From assembly GCF_019468465.1 (NCBI RefSeq), contig NZ_CP080519.1, positions 2,867,001 through 2,931,000 of the forward strand: a DNA stretch of 64,000 nt, read 5' to 3'. The notes under the pieces are model-generated. The model saw only the letters and a program-made list of their open reading frames with translations. It searched no databases and was not told the DNA's origin. The number at the start of each line of letters is the position of its first letter. The stretch's first letter is position 1. The position numbers were made by a program, and so were the translations under genes. This DNA is from Amycolatopsis sp. DSM 110486. GTDB taxonomy: Bacteria > Actinomycetota > Actinomycetes > Mycobacteriales > Pseudonocardiaceae. Of this stretch, positions 24,874-32,923 are shown in pieces.

Positions 24874-24963
24874 TCACTGCGCCACCAACCCACCGTCCAC
24901 GGCCCACGCCTGCCCCGTCACGAAGGACGCCCGGTCGGACAGCAGTCAGGCCACCGCCTTTCA
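24874..24963 (-). pseudogene. 3' remnant of a short-chain dehydrogenase gene
   Basis: Read on the minus strand, this stretch encodes LLSDRASFVTGQAWAVDGG followed by LVAQ and a stop. That is the highly typical C-terminus of a short-chain dehydrogenase/reductase. An in-frame TGA at 24946-24948 interrupts the KAVA-LLSD junction, and a second stop follows at 24961-24963. No SDR N-terminus is found upstream. It is therefore a decayed fragment, not an expressed gene. The 24873-25096 interval holds nothing else recognisable. Confidence 0.65.
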
Positions 24964-25096
24964 CTGCTGAAGACCGGCTGCAGGAGCTTGCGCAGCCGGC
25001 GGCCCCGCGAGCCTCGACGGCCGCGCGAACCTCGTCTGTCCTGTATGGACACTCGGATCGGGCACGAGGTGCGCCCGTGCGCGTTGTCGGCGGTGC

Positions 25097-25525
25097 CTAG
25101 AGCGTGATCACACCCAGGTGCGTGAAGTGCGTGGCCAGCCGGAAATCGGGACGGACCTCGACCGGTTCGATGAGGCCATCGGTCATCACGAGCAGGCCTT
25201 CCTCCGCGTCGACACCGGCCAGCGCCTGCGCCGGGTGGCCCACCGCGGCCCCCGTAGCCGTGTCCACGATCTGGCCGTCGACTTCCAGCAGCACGGCTTC
25301 CAGCGTGAGGTCGAGTCCGTCCGGCGAGACCCCGACGCGGCCGAGCCGGACGGCCGTGACGGCACCGTCGTCGAGCAGCGCAACGCCGCCGTACACGCGC
25401 GAGACGGCTTCGAGCGCGGTCACCCCGGGACCCACCACACCCTGAACCAGCCGGAAAACCAGCACCGGCTGCACCCGCATCCCGGCGGCCACGGGAGCCG
25501 TGAGCATCTCGTCCGTCAACAGCAC
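25097..25525 (-). CDS. Truncated fumarylacetoacetate-hydrolase/hydratase-like protein
   Basis: This 142-residue protein has GAGGAG five bases before its GTG at 25525, and it overlaps the stop of the upstream hydratase by ten bases. Segments VQPVLVFRLVQGVVGPGVTALEAV and LDLTLEAVLLEVDGQIVDTATGAAVGHPAQALA align by eye with the middle and C-terminal parts of 2-keto-4-pentenoate hydratases. The normal family length is about 260. The N-terminal third and the DSRIxDW/NASSG catalytic stretch are missing. Either a degenerate paralogue or a non-catalytic partner of the intact enzyme next to it. Confidence 0.6.
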   Translation of the reverse strand: MLLTDEMLTAPVAAGMRVQPVLVFRLVQGVVGPGVTALEAVSRVYGGVALLDDGAVTAVRLGRVGVSPDGLDLTLEAVLLEVDGQIVDTATGAAVGHPAQALAGVDAEEGLLVMTDGLIEPVEVRPDFRLATHFTHLGVITL

Positions 25526-26301
25526 GCGTCCTCCTCGGCCGCGAACACCGCGGTCACACTGCCGAGCCCGGCCATCGTCGCGACGACCGTGTCCCCCGGC
25601 CCCACCGGAAACGCGCGCGTCATCGATCCCGGCAGCACCACGTGCCCCGGCTCCAGCGTCACGCCGAGCGGGCCGACGGTGTTGGCCAGCCACACGAGCG
25701 CGTTCACCGGCGAACCCAGCACGGCGCCGCCGGCGCCGGTCGCGGCGAGCGTGCCGTTCACGTGCAGGGTGCAGCCGGTGAGCCGTAGGTCCACGTCAGC
25801 CAGGGCCGTAGGGCGGCTGCCGAGCAGGACACCGCCGGACGAGGCGTTGTCGGCGATCGTGTCGAACAGCGAAATGCGCCAGTCGCGGATGCGCGAGTCG
25901 ACGATCTCCAGCGCCGGCAGCACGAAGTCGACGGCACGCACGGCGTCGGCCACCGTCACACCCGGCCCACGCAGGGGCGCGCCGAGTACGAACGCGACCT
26001 CCGGCTCGATCCGCGGCTGCAGGAACAGGCCCGCGGGGATGGGCTGGTGTTCGAGGTGGAACATCGAGGCGGTGAGGTGACCGTAGTCGGGCTGGTCCAC
26101 GCCCATCTGCCGCTGCATCGCGGCCGACGCGAGCCCCACCTTGTGACCGCGCACGACGTCGCCGGCCTCGACCCAGCGGCGCACGAGCTCGAGCTGGATC
26201 CGGTAGGCGTCCTCGGCCGTCCCACCCGCGAACGGCTCGACGGGCTCGCGCCGTTCGTGGGCCCGGACCAGGCTGTCGACGACTTCGCGCAGGTGCTCCA
26301 C
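25516..26301 (-). CDS. 2-keto-4-pentenoate hydratase-type enzyme
   Basis: This 261-residue enzyme belongs to the hydratase/4-oxalocrotonate decarboxylase family of meta-cleavage pathways. DAYRIQLELVRRWVEAGDVVRGHKVGLASAAMQRQMGVDQPDYGHL matches the N-terminal half. IEPEVAFVLGAPLRGPGVT carries the metal-site Glu residues; VLPALEIVDSRIRDWRISLFDTIADNASSGG is the active-site stretch. GTG at 26301 gives exact family length. The open frame extends far upstream into the divergent promoter, so earlier starts are rejected. It overlaps the truncated paralogue and is divergent from a VOC gene. Confidence 0.88.
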   Translation of the reverse strand: MEHLREVVDSLVRAHERREPVEPFAGGTAEDAYRIQLELVRRWVEAGDVVRGHKVGLASAAMQRQMGVDQPDYGHLTASMFHLEHQPIPAGLFLQPRIEPEVAFVLGAPLRGPGVTVADAVRAVDFVLPALEIVDSRIRDWRISLFDTIADNASSGGVLLGSRPTALADVDLRLTGCTLHVNGTLAATGAGGAVLGSPVNALVWLANTVGPLGVTLEPGHVVLPGSMTRAFPVGPGDTVVATMAGLGSVTAVFAAEEDACC

Positions 26302-26371
26302 GCCGTCGAACTCTCCCGGACCGGCCGGTGCCGACCAAGGCGTTCGTTCCGCTGGACGGCACGCCGAAATA

Positions 26372-26417
26372 TCTCGCGAAGAAACTTCTTGCGCGCGAGA
26401 GATTGGGAGAGTAGGTT
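26372..26417 (+). promoter_or_regulatory. Shared operator/promoter box (copy 2) with extended dyad
   Basis: TCTTGCGCGCGAGAG at 26387-26401 is identical to the box at 14342-14356. TTGCGC (26389-26394) and TAGGTT (26412-26417) are 17 bases apart and would drive the VOC gene at 26453. A longer imperfect dyad pairs TCTCGCGAAGAA (26372-26383) with TTCTTGCGCGCGAGA (26386-26400). It sits between divergent hydratase and VOC genes. Confidence 0.6.
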
Positions 26418-26452
26418 TTGAAGCATCAGCCCCAGAGAGGACGTGACCGGAA

Positions 26453-26956
26453 ATGGCACCAACCGAGACAGACGTCGCGAAGCTCACCGAAGCCCGCGAC
26501 CAGCTGCGGGACAAGCACCTCCACCCGGCCGCCGTCCGGCCCACGACCGCGGGCCGCGGCATCCACCACACCGCGCTGCTCTCCAGTGACGTCGAGCGGA
26601 CGATCAACTTCTACCAGGACGTGCTCGGCTTCCCGCTCACCGAACTGATCGAGAACCGGGACTACCCGGGCTCCAGCCACTTCTTCTTCGACGTCGGCAA
26701 CGGCAACGCGGTCGCCTTCTTCGACCTGCCGGGTCTCGACCTCGGCCCGTACGCGGAGGTCCTCGGCGGCCTGCACCACCTCGCGCTCTCGCTGACGCCG
26801 GAGAACTGGGCCGGCGCGCGCGACCGCCTCGACAAGGCGGGCGTGAAGTACCTGGAGGAGAGCGGCACGTCCATCTACTTCACCGACCCCGACGGCGCGC
26901 GTATCGAGCTCATCGCCGACAACCTCGGTGAGATGTACGGCTCGAAGATCGGCTGA
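26453..26956 (+). CDS. VOC-family protein (glyoxalase/dioxygenase superfamily)
   Basis: This 167-residue protein has an N-terminal helix-rich stretch of about 30 residues, then one VOC unit. GRGIHHTALLSSDVERTINFYQDVLGF is the first beta-alpha module; LGGLHHLALSLTPENWAGARDRL is the second. SIYFTDPDGARIELIADN ends it. Candidate metal ligands are His in GIHHTA, His in GLHHLA and Glu in RIELIA, all present. The substrate is unknown. It is divergent from the hydratase and shares a promoter box with the MhqO-like gene, which suggests co-regulated aromatic or electrophile metabolism. Confidence 0.85.
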   Translation: MAPTETDVAKLTEARDQLRDKHLHPAAVRPTTAGRGIHHTALLSSDVERTINFYQDVLGFPLTELIENRDYPGSSHFFFDVGNGNAVAFFDLPGLDLGPYAEVLGGLHHLALSLTPENWAGARDRLDKAGVKYLEESGTSIYFTDPDGARIELIADNLGEMYGSKIG

Positions 26957-26993
26957 CGCGGAATCCTCCTCTTTCGAACGGCGTTCAACCGAC

Positions 26994-27395
26994 ATGCAAC
27001 CTGAAGAAATCCTCGCGAACGCCACGACGATCGCGGTGGTCGGCCTGAGCCGCGACCCGGCGAAGGCCGCGCACGGGGTGCCGGCCACGCTGCAGGCCCA
27101 CGGTTTCCGCATCATCCCCGTGCACCCGTCGGCCACAGAGCTGCTCGGCGAGAAGGTCTACCGGTCCCTGAAGGACATCCCGGAGCCGGTGGACCTCGTC
27201 GACGTCTTCCGCCCGGCCGCCGAGGCCCCGGGGATCGCGGCCGACGCCGTCGCCATCGGTGCGAAAGCGCTGTGGCTGCAGCAGGGCATCGTCTCCGCCG
27301 AGGCGAAGCGCATCGCTGAGGAGGGCGGGCTCGAGTACGTGGAGAACCGCTGCACCGCGGTGGTCCGCGCGGTCGCCGCGATCTCGAAGAACTGA
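26994..27395 (+). CDS. CoA-binding domain protein
   Basis: This 133-residue protein has a Rossmann-type CoA_binding_2 domain. TTIAVVGLSRDPAKAAHGVPATLQAHGFRIIPVHP is the nucleotide-binding first half, EKVYRSLKDIPEPVDLVDVFRPAAEAP the second, with ALWLQQGIVSAEAKRIAEEGGLEYVENRCTAV at the end. The family (YccU-like) is related to succinyl-CoA synthetase alpha; no reaction is known. It starts 37 bases after the VOC gene and probably shares its transcript. No ribosome binding site stands out before the ATG at 26994. Confidence 0.9.
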   Translation: MQPEEILANATTIAVVGLSRDPAKAAHGVPATLQAHGFRIIPVHPSATELLGEKVYRSLKDIPEPVDLVDVFRPAAEAPGIAADAVAIGAKALWLQQGIVSAEAKRIAEEGGLEYVENRCTAVVRAVAAISKN

Positions 27396-27471
27396 TCGCG
27401 GCCGGCCTAGGGCATCATCAACGCGTAGCAGCGTCCGCCGGCCGAGGCGCGCTCCTGGCCGGCGAGGCACC

Positions 27472-28029
27472 GTGACCGACGAACAGCCCCACCACCGCGG
27501 CGACCGGGCCGTTTTCGCCGAAGACCTGCGTGCCGACGGGGAACCGGAGGCCGAGTTCAACCCCGGCATCGCCGGGCGGCTGCCGCGGAAGAACGTCGCC
27601 GCCGGCGCGCTCGTGCGCGACGATCAGGGCCGGGTGCTGTTCGTCGACCCGACCTACAAGCCGTTCCTGGAGATCCCCGGGGGCATGGTCGAGGACGACG
27701 AGTCCCCGCTCGCCGCCTGCCACCGTGAGGTCCGTGAGGAGCTCGGCCTCGAGCTCACGCTGGGGCGGCTGCTGCTCGTCGACTGGATGCCGACCCACGG
27801 CGTCTGGCGCGACAGCCTGCAGCTGATCTTCGACGGCGGCACCCTCAGCCGCGCGCAGATCCGGGCCATCGACCCGGCCGGCGACGAGCTCGGCGGCTTC
27901 GAGTTCCTGGGCCTGGACGCGGCCAGGCCACGGCTGCGGCCGTCCAAGGCCAGGCGCGTGGCATTGGCGCATCAAGCCCTGCTCTCCGGCGAGACTTGCT
28001 ACGGAGAGTTCGGCCGCCCAGCGCAGTAG
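27472..28029 (+). CDS. NUDIX hydrolase
   Basis: This 185-residue protein has a complete Nudix box (GMVEDDESPLAACHREVREE then LGLEL, about 78-102), so it hydrolyses a nucleoside-diphosphate-linked compound; the substrate is open. The core begins GRLPRKNVAAGALVRDDQGRVLFVDP. GTG at 27472 was chosen on the GGCGAGG before it and on family length. It ends six bases from the stop of the converging phospholipase gene, leaving no room for a separate terminator. Confidence 0.9.
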   Translation: MTDEQPHHRGDRAVFAEDLRADGEPEAEFNPGIAGRLPRKNVAAGALVRDDQGRVLFVDPTYKPFLEIPGGMVEDDESPLAACHREVREELGLELTLGRLLLVDWMPTHGVWRDSLQLIFDGGTLSRAQIRAIDPAGDELGGFEFLGLDAARPRLRPSKARRVALAHQALLSGETCYGEFGRPAQ

Positions 28030-28035
28030 AGCAGC

Positions 28036-29436
28036 TCAGTTCGGCATCGACTGCGGCCCCGTCGGGACCGACGGCGCCGGGTTGTCGCGGACCTGGACCT
28101 GCGCCTGCAGCAGGTCCGCCGTCGTCGCCGGATAGTGCAACGCGCGGTTGTCGCGCGGGTAGCGCGAAGGCTGCCGGTCGAACCGGAACGCCGACGTCAG
28201 GTCACCGACCGTACGGCGGCGCCAAGCGCTGATGTGCGGCTCCCGCACGCCGAACCGCGCTTCCAGCAGCCGGATCAACGACGTGTGGTCGAACGTCTCC
28301 GAGCTCACGTACCCGCCGGCCGTCCACGGCGACACCACCACGGTCGGCACGCGGAACCCGAGGCCGATCGGCACGCCGCCGACGAACTCGTCCGGCGTGC
28401 CGGCGGGCGGGGTCGGCGGGGCGACGTGGTCGAAGTACCCGTCGTTCTCGTCGTAGGTGAGGATGAACGCCGTCTTGGCCCACACGTCCGGGTTGGCGGC
28501 GATCGCGTCCAGTTTCGACGCGATGTACTGCGCGCCCGCCGCGGGCATCCAGTTCGGGTGCTCGGTCTGCGCCGAGGGCGCCACCAGCCACGAAACGGCG
28601 GGCAGGTTGTCGTTGCGGGCGTCGTACTCGAACCAGCCCGCCGACTTCTTCACCATCGCGTTCTTGTGGAGCGGCGACGACTTCGGCGCGTCCGCGAACT
28701 GGCGGAACCAGGCCAGCGCGTTGTCGTCGTAGTTGGCCTCCTCCTGGTAGATCCGCCAGGAAACGCCGGCCTCGGTGAGCCGCTCCGGGTAGGTCTTCCA
28801 GGACAGCGCCGGGTTGTCCGACGACATGAAGTTGGTGTTCGCGGGTCCGCCGGCGGTGCCGTGCGGGTCGATCCAGCCGGTCCACATGTAGAGCCGGTTG
28901 GGGTTCGTCGGGCCGATCACCGAGCAGTGGTAGTGGTCGCAGACCGTGAACGCCTCGGCGAGCGCGAAGTGGAACGGGATGTCGTCGCGATCGTAGTAGG
29001 CCATGGTCTTGGCGCCCTTGGCCTCGATCCAGCGGTCCATCTTCCCGTTGTTCCACGCGGTGTGCTGGTCGGTCCAGTCGTGCGGGAGGCCGGGTGTGGC
29101 CTGCGCGCTCGTCTCGCGCGTGTTGTAGCGGAACGGCAGCAGGTAGCCGTCCGGGTGGCCGCTGTAGGGCTGCTGGAAGACGGAGTTGCCGCCGGCGAGT
29201 TTCAACGCGTGCGGGTCGGCGAAGCCGCGCACACCGTCCATGGTGCCGAAGTAGTGGTCGAACGAGCGGTTCTCCTGCATCAGGATCACGATGTGCTCGA
29301 TGTCCTCGAGCCTGCCCGGCCGGCGCGCGGGCTCGGCCAGCGCCTTGCGGACGTTCGCCGGCAGCGCGAGCGATCCGGCGGCTGCCGCGGCGGCCGCGGC
29401 AGCGCCCAGAACCCGGCGCCGGGTGAACTCGCTCAC
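28036..29436 (-). CDS. Tat-exported phosphoesterase (phospholipase C/acid phosphatase family)
   Basis: This 466-residue protein begins with a Tat signal, TRRRVLGAAAAAAAAAG. The phosphoesterase domain follows with the hallmark HIVILMQENRSFDHYFGTMDG (about 48-68) and later FILTYDENDGYFDHVAPP and SPWTAGGYVSSETFDHTSLI. The family includes phospholipases C and acid phosphatases acting outside the membrane. GTG at 29436 overlaps the stop of the preceding NHL gene by four bases, so the pair is translationally coupled. Together with the upstream two-component genes, this suggests regulated secretion of a lipid- or phosphate-releasing enzyme. Confidence 0.9.
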   Translation of the reverse strand: MSEFTRRRVLGAAAAAAAAAGSLALPANVRKALAEPARRPGRLEDIEHIVILMQENRSFDHYFGTMDGVRGFADPHALKLAGGNSVFQQPYSGHPDGYLLPFRYNTRETSAQATPGLPHDWTDQHTAWNNGKMDRWIEAKGAKTMAYYDRDDIPFHFALAEAFTVCDHYHCSVIGPTNPNRLYMWTGWIDPHGTAGGPANTNFMSSDNPALSWKTYPERLTEAGVSWRIYQEEANYDDNALAWFRQFADAPKSSPLHKNAMVKKSAGWFEYDARNDNLPAVSWLVAPSAQTEHPNWMPAAGAQYIASKLDAIAANPDVWAKTAFILTYDENDGYFDHVAPPTPPAGTPDEFVGGVPIGLGFRVPTVVVSPWTAGGYVSSETFDHTSLIRLLEARFGVREPHISAWRRRTVGDLTSAFRFDRQPSRYPRDNRALHYPATTADLLQAQVQVRDNPAPSVPTGPQSMPN

Positions 29437-30596
29437 GCTCTCACTCCAAAGTGGACGATACGATCGTTTCCCGTGTCCGCCACGAAGATCCGGCCCTGCG
29501 CGTCCACGGCCACGCCGAGCGGGAAGCTCAAGGCACCGGGCCCGTCGGTGCCGAACTCGGCGCGGTACGGGCCGGTGGTGCGGAACTGCGCGACCCAGCC
29601 GTAGTCGGGGACGGTCACGTACGCGTCGCCCTGGGTGTTGAGCGCGACGCCCGCGGGGTTGGACAGGCCGCCGAACTCGCTGTTCTGGCCGCCGCCGATC
29701 GAGCCGATCGCCTTGCCGTCGCCGGAGTAGTGCACGACCGCGACGCTGCCGCTCGCAGCGCGGCCGTTCTGCACGATCCACGCGCCGCCCGCGCCGTCGC
29801 TGACGATGCCCTGCGGCGAGCTGACCTTCTCGGTGATGTCGGTGAGCGCCTTGCCCGTGTGGGTGTCGAAGCGGGCCACGCGCTGGTGGCCGGTGTCCGA
29901 GACGAGCAGCCGGCCCGCGGTGTCGATGGCGACGCCACGCGGGTTGTCGAGCTTGCCGGCGCCGTACTCGCGCGCGAAGCCGCCCCACCAGGAGTACTGG
30001 ACAACGCGGTTGTTGCCGGTGTCGGCCACGTAGACGTTGCCCGCGTGGTCCACGGCCACGGCCTGCGGCGCCTTGAACCGGCCGGCGAGTACGCGCACCA
30101 GCCGGCCGTCGCGAGTGAAGGCCTGCACGCGGTCGTTGCCGGTGTCGGCGACCCAGACCTGGCCCCGCGCGTCGACCGTGAGGCCGGCCGGGCTGCTGAA
30201 CTGCGACGGTCCGGGGCCGCTGCGGCCGAACGCGCCCTGGTACACGGGCGGCGGCGTCTGCGGCGTCGGACGTACGACGAAGCGCACGGGTTCGGCGAGC
30301 CAGGCGTAGCCGTCGTTCGCGAGGTAGAACGCGAGGTAGTTCCCGGGGCCGAGAGAGCCGGTGGAGAACGAGACGGTGCCGGTCGCGAGCGGGGTGTACT
30401 CCCACAGCGTCGACGGGCCGACGTAGGACTGGTCGACGGGACCGCCGCCCGGGTCGGAGTAGAGCCCGACCCAGTTCTTCGGGGTCACCGACGACTGGGG
30501 CGTCGTGTAGGTGAAGGTGATCAGCTCGCCCTGCTCCACGGAGGGCGCACTGCTGACCAGGGTGCCGGTAGCCACGGGCACAGCATCCACTGGCAC
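29433..30596 (-). CDS. NHL-repeat protein with N-terminal beta domain
   Basis: About 387 residues if GTG at 30596 is used; several in-frame GTGs follow (30590, 30581, 30575) and none has a clear ribosome binding site. Residues about 10-110 form a beta-rich domain (ITFTYTTPQ, NWVGLYSDPG, GNYLAFYLANDGYAWLAEPVRF) seen in secreted actinobacterial phosphoesterases. After a Pro-rich linker, six or more NHL repeats follow, for example GLTVDARGQVWVADTGNDRV and GVAIDTAGRLLVSDTGHQRV, a beta-propeller. No signal peptide is seen, which is odd for such a protein and may mean the start is misplaced. The 3' end overlaps the phospholipase start. Confidence 0.75.
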   Translation of the reverse strand: MPVDAVPVATGTLVSSAPSVEQGELITFTYTTPQSSVTPKNWVGLYSDPGGGPVDQSYVGPSTLWEYTPLATGTVSFSTGSLGPGNYLAFYLANDGYAWLAEPVRFVVRPTPQTPPPVYQGAFGRSGPGPSQFSSPAGLTVDARGQVWVADTGNDRVQAFTRDGRLVRVLAGRFKAPQAVAVDHAGNVYVADTGNNRVVQYSWWGGFAREYGAGKLDNPRGVAIDTAGRLLVSDTGHQRVARFDTHTGKALTDITEKVSSPQGIVSDGAGGAWIVQNGRAASGSVAVVHYSGDGKAIGSIGGGQNSEFGGLSNPAGVALNTQGDAYVTVPDYGWVAQFRTTGPYRAEFGTDGPGALSFPLGVAVDAQGRIFVADTGNDRIVHFGVRA

Positions 30597-30643
30597 GGTC
30601 GTACCAGGAAAGCCGGGGTGGTGGGTGTTCAGGAAGAGTTCGC

Positions 30644-31312
30644 TCAGGTGACGAGCCGGTAGCCGACCCCGCGCACGGTCTCGATGGTGTGGGTGCCGAA
30701 CGGGGCGTCGATCTTGCGCCGGAGGTAGCCGACGTAGACCTCGACCACGTTCTCGTCGCCCTCGTAGTGCGCGTCCCAAACGTGACCGAGGATCTCGTTC
30801 TTCGTCAGCGCAGCGCCCCGGCGGCGGAGCAGGAACTCGAGCAGACCGAACTCGCGGGCGGTCAGGTCGATCCGCCGCTCTCCCCTGTGGACGGTGCGGG
30901 CGGCGGGGTCGAGTTTGAGGTCGCCGGCCGCGAGCACGGCGGGGCGGGCGGGGGCACCTCGTCTGAGCAGGGCCCGAAGGCGGGCGACGAGGACGACGAA
31001 GGAGAATGGTTTGGACAGGTAGTCGTCGGCGCCGAGGTCGAACGCGTCGGCCTCGTCGTACTCGCCGTCCTTGGCGGTGAGCATGAGGACGGGCGTCCAA
31101 TTCTCCCTGGCCCGCAGGCGTTTGAGGACTTCGTAGCCGGAGAGCTCGGGGAGCATGATGTCGAGCACGACGGTGTCGTAGTCGTGCTCGGTGGCCGACC
31201 ACAGGCCGTCGGGTCCGGTGTGGACGACGTCGACGGTGAACCCCTCCGCGACGAGTCCCCGGCGCAGGGTTTCGGCGAGCTCGCGCTCGTCCTCGACAAT
31301 CAGCAGCCGCAC
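30644..31312 (-). CDS. OmpR/PhoB-family response regulator
   Basis: This 222-residue protein has a receiver domain with acidic pair VEDERE, phospho-acceptor Asp in TVVLDIMLPELSG (about 51), Thr in MLTAKDG and Lys in YLSKPFSF. The C-terminal winged helix has TAREFGLLEFLLRRRGAALTKNEILGHVW and VYVGYLRRKID. GTG at 31312 has GAGGAGG about seven bases upstream, inside the end of the kinase gene. It follows the kinase by two bases, so kinase comes first, the reverse of the usual order. NHL and phospholipase genes follow. Confidence 0.95.
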   Translation of the reverse strand: MRLLIVEDERELAETLRRGLVAEGFTVDVVHTGPDGLWSATEHDYDTVVLDIMLPELSGYEVLKRLRARENWTPVLMLTAKDGEYDEADAFDLGADDYLSKPFSFVVLVARLRALLRRGAPARPAVLAAGDLKLDPAARTVHRGERRIDLTAREFGLLEFLLRRRGAALTKNEILGHVWDAHYEGDENVVEVYVGYLRRKIDAPFGTHTIETVRGVGYRLVT

Positions 31313-31314
31313 GG

Positions 31315-32688
31315 TCAGTCCTCCTCGAGGCAGGGCAGTTCGATCCGGAAGTGCGCACCCGGGTAGCTGGGGTCGGTGACGTCCACATAGGACGCGTGGC
31401 CGCCGTGGCGCGCGGCGATGCCCGCGACGATCGGGAGGCCTAGGCCGGTGCCGCCGTGGCCGCGCTGTCGCGAGGCGTCGAGCCGGACGAACCGTTCGAA
31501 GACGCGCTCGCGGTCTTCGGGCGCGACGCCGGGGCCGTCGTCGCTGACCTCGACCACGGCGGTGTTTTCGTGGACCCAGCTGGCGATGCGGACGCGTTCG
31601 CGGGCGTGGCCGCGGGCGTTGTCGACGAGGTTGCGCACGGCCCGCCTCAGCTGTGCTTCGCTGCCGCGGACTTTGGCCGGCCCGGCACGGACCTCGATCG
31701 TGACGGGACCTTCCGCGCGGATGCGCCTGCCCTCGGCGCGGACGATGTCGTCGAGGTCCACTTCGGTCGTGGCGGGGCGGTCGGTGGTGTCGTCGGTGCG
31801 GGCGAGCATGAGGAGGTCGTCGACGAGCTCACGCAGGCGCGCGGTTTCCCGGGTGATCACGGGGACGAGCTCACCGGTCGTCTCGGGGTGGCGGCCGGAG
31901 ACGTCGAGGGCGGTGCTGATCGTCGAGAGTGGACTGCGGAGCTCGTGGCTGGCGTCCGCGACGAACCTGCGTTGCGCGGCTTGGGCGGAGTGCAGCCGGG
32001 TGAGCATCTCGTTGAGGGTCACGGCGAGGCGGTGGACCTCGTCGTTGCCGGGTGGCAATGGGACTCTCGCGGCGAGGTCCCTTGTGGACACTTCGGCGAC
32101 GGTGCGGCGCATACGTTCCACCGGCCGCAGCGCCGCGCCGACGGATCGGTGGACGGCGAATCCGGCGATGGCGAGGACGGGCAGGGAAATCAGGGCCAGC
32201 AGAAGGGTGAGCCGGGTTGAGGCTTCGGTGACGGGTTCGAGGGATCTCGCCGAGATGACGGTGTAAGGCCCACCCGGTCCCCTGACGCCTTGGGAAACGA
32301 CGCGGTAGTCGGCGCCGTCGCCGTTCAGGTCCAGCGGCAGGGTTTCGACGGTTTCCCGGCCGGGCTCGGGCCGGTCCGAGGTCAGGGGCGGATGGCCGGT
32401 GATGGCGGGGTCGCCGGCGATGGGCGTGCCGACCTTGTCGAGCACCTGCGTGACAGCCTCGGTGTCGCCGGTGCTGGCGACGTCGCTGGCGGAGAGGTCG
32501 CGTGAGCCTTCGCGGACGAGCTGGATGGCGACCTGCCGGCCAGTGCTGCGCGCACTCTCCGTCACGCTACGGTCGAGCGACTCTTCGAGCAGCACGACGA
32601 CGACCACGCACGCCACCGCGATGGCCAACGCCAGCACCACCACCGCGACGGCCGTGGTCCGCATCCGGACGCCGATCACCGCTCGCAC
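31315..32688 (-). CDS. Sensor histidine kinase
   Basis: 457 residues if GTG at 32688 is used; ATG at 32664 is an alternative. Helix 1 is TTAVAVVVLALAIAVACVVVVV, then an extracytoplasmic sensor of about 110 residues, then helix 2 LLLALISLPVLAIAGFAV. HAMP follows (ALRPVERMRRTVAEVSTRDLAARV), then the phospho-His in FVADASHELRSPLSTIST and the ATPase with DNARGHARERV, DDGPGVAPEDRERVFERF and GGTGLGLPIV. It pairs with the response regulator starting two bases after its stop. The signal is unknown; the envelope-directed downstream genes suggest a membrane or phosphate cue. Confidence 0.93.
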   Translation of the reverse strand: MRAVIGVRMRTTAVAVVVLALAIAVACVVVVVLLEESLDRSVTESARSTGRQVAIQLVREGSRDLSASDVASTGDTEAVTQVLDKVGTPIAGDPAITGHPPLTSDRPEPGRETVETLPLDLNGDGADYRVVSQGVRGPGGPYTVISARSLEPVTEASTRLTLLLALISLPVLAIAGFAVHRSVGAALRPVERMRRTVAEVSTRDLAARVPLPPGNDEVHRLAVTLNEMLTRLHSAQAAQRRFVADASHELRSPLSTISTALDVSGRHPETTGELVPVITRETARLRELVDDLLMLARTDDTTDRPATTEVDLDDIVRAEGRRIRAEGPVTIEVRAGPAKVRGSEAQLRRAVRNLVDNARGHARERVRIASWVHENTAVVEVSDDGPGVAPEDRERVFERFVRLDASRQRGHGGTGLGLPIVAGIAARHGGHASYVDVTDPSYPGAHFRIELPCLEED

Positions 32689-32754
32689 GTACGCAGGGTA
32701 ACGATTTCCGGGCCGGGTGCCGGCGGCTGTCCTATTCGGACTCGTGAATGATTT

Positions 32755-32829
32755 GTTAGTCGTCCTAACGATCGGAGGTTGAACCATTCAGGCCAACCTT
32801 GACCTGCCGCAATACGAAAGTAGGTCAAG
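32755..32829. promoter_or_regulatory. Two inverted repeats in the kinase/IclR divergent region
   Basis: GTTAG-N5-CTAAC lies at 32755-32769. CTTGACCT (32798-32805) and AGGTCAAG (32822-32829) are perfect 8-bp arms 16 bases apart. They fall 95-170 bases before the IclR start, where autoregulatory IclR sites usually are. TTGACC within the second dyad may be a -35. Confidence 0.45.
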
Positions 32830-32923
32830 ATCTTCCGTCCATACATCCGAGGTGTTAGCGTCCAACCCCGCTTAGCGGAAACACGTGCCGATGAGCGGGA
32901 ATTTGGGCGAAGGGGCGAACGGC

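Noticed and set aside
29433..31388. Long N-terminal extension of the NHL-repeat frame
   Set aside because: The extra residues are Arg/Pro-rich and antisense-frame to the conserved response regulator on the same strand. The NHL protein must start after 30644.
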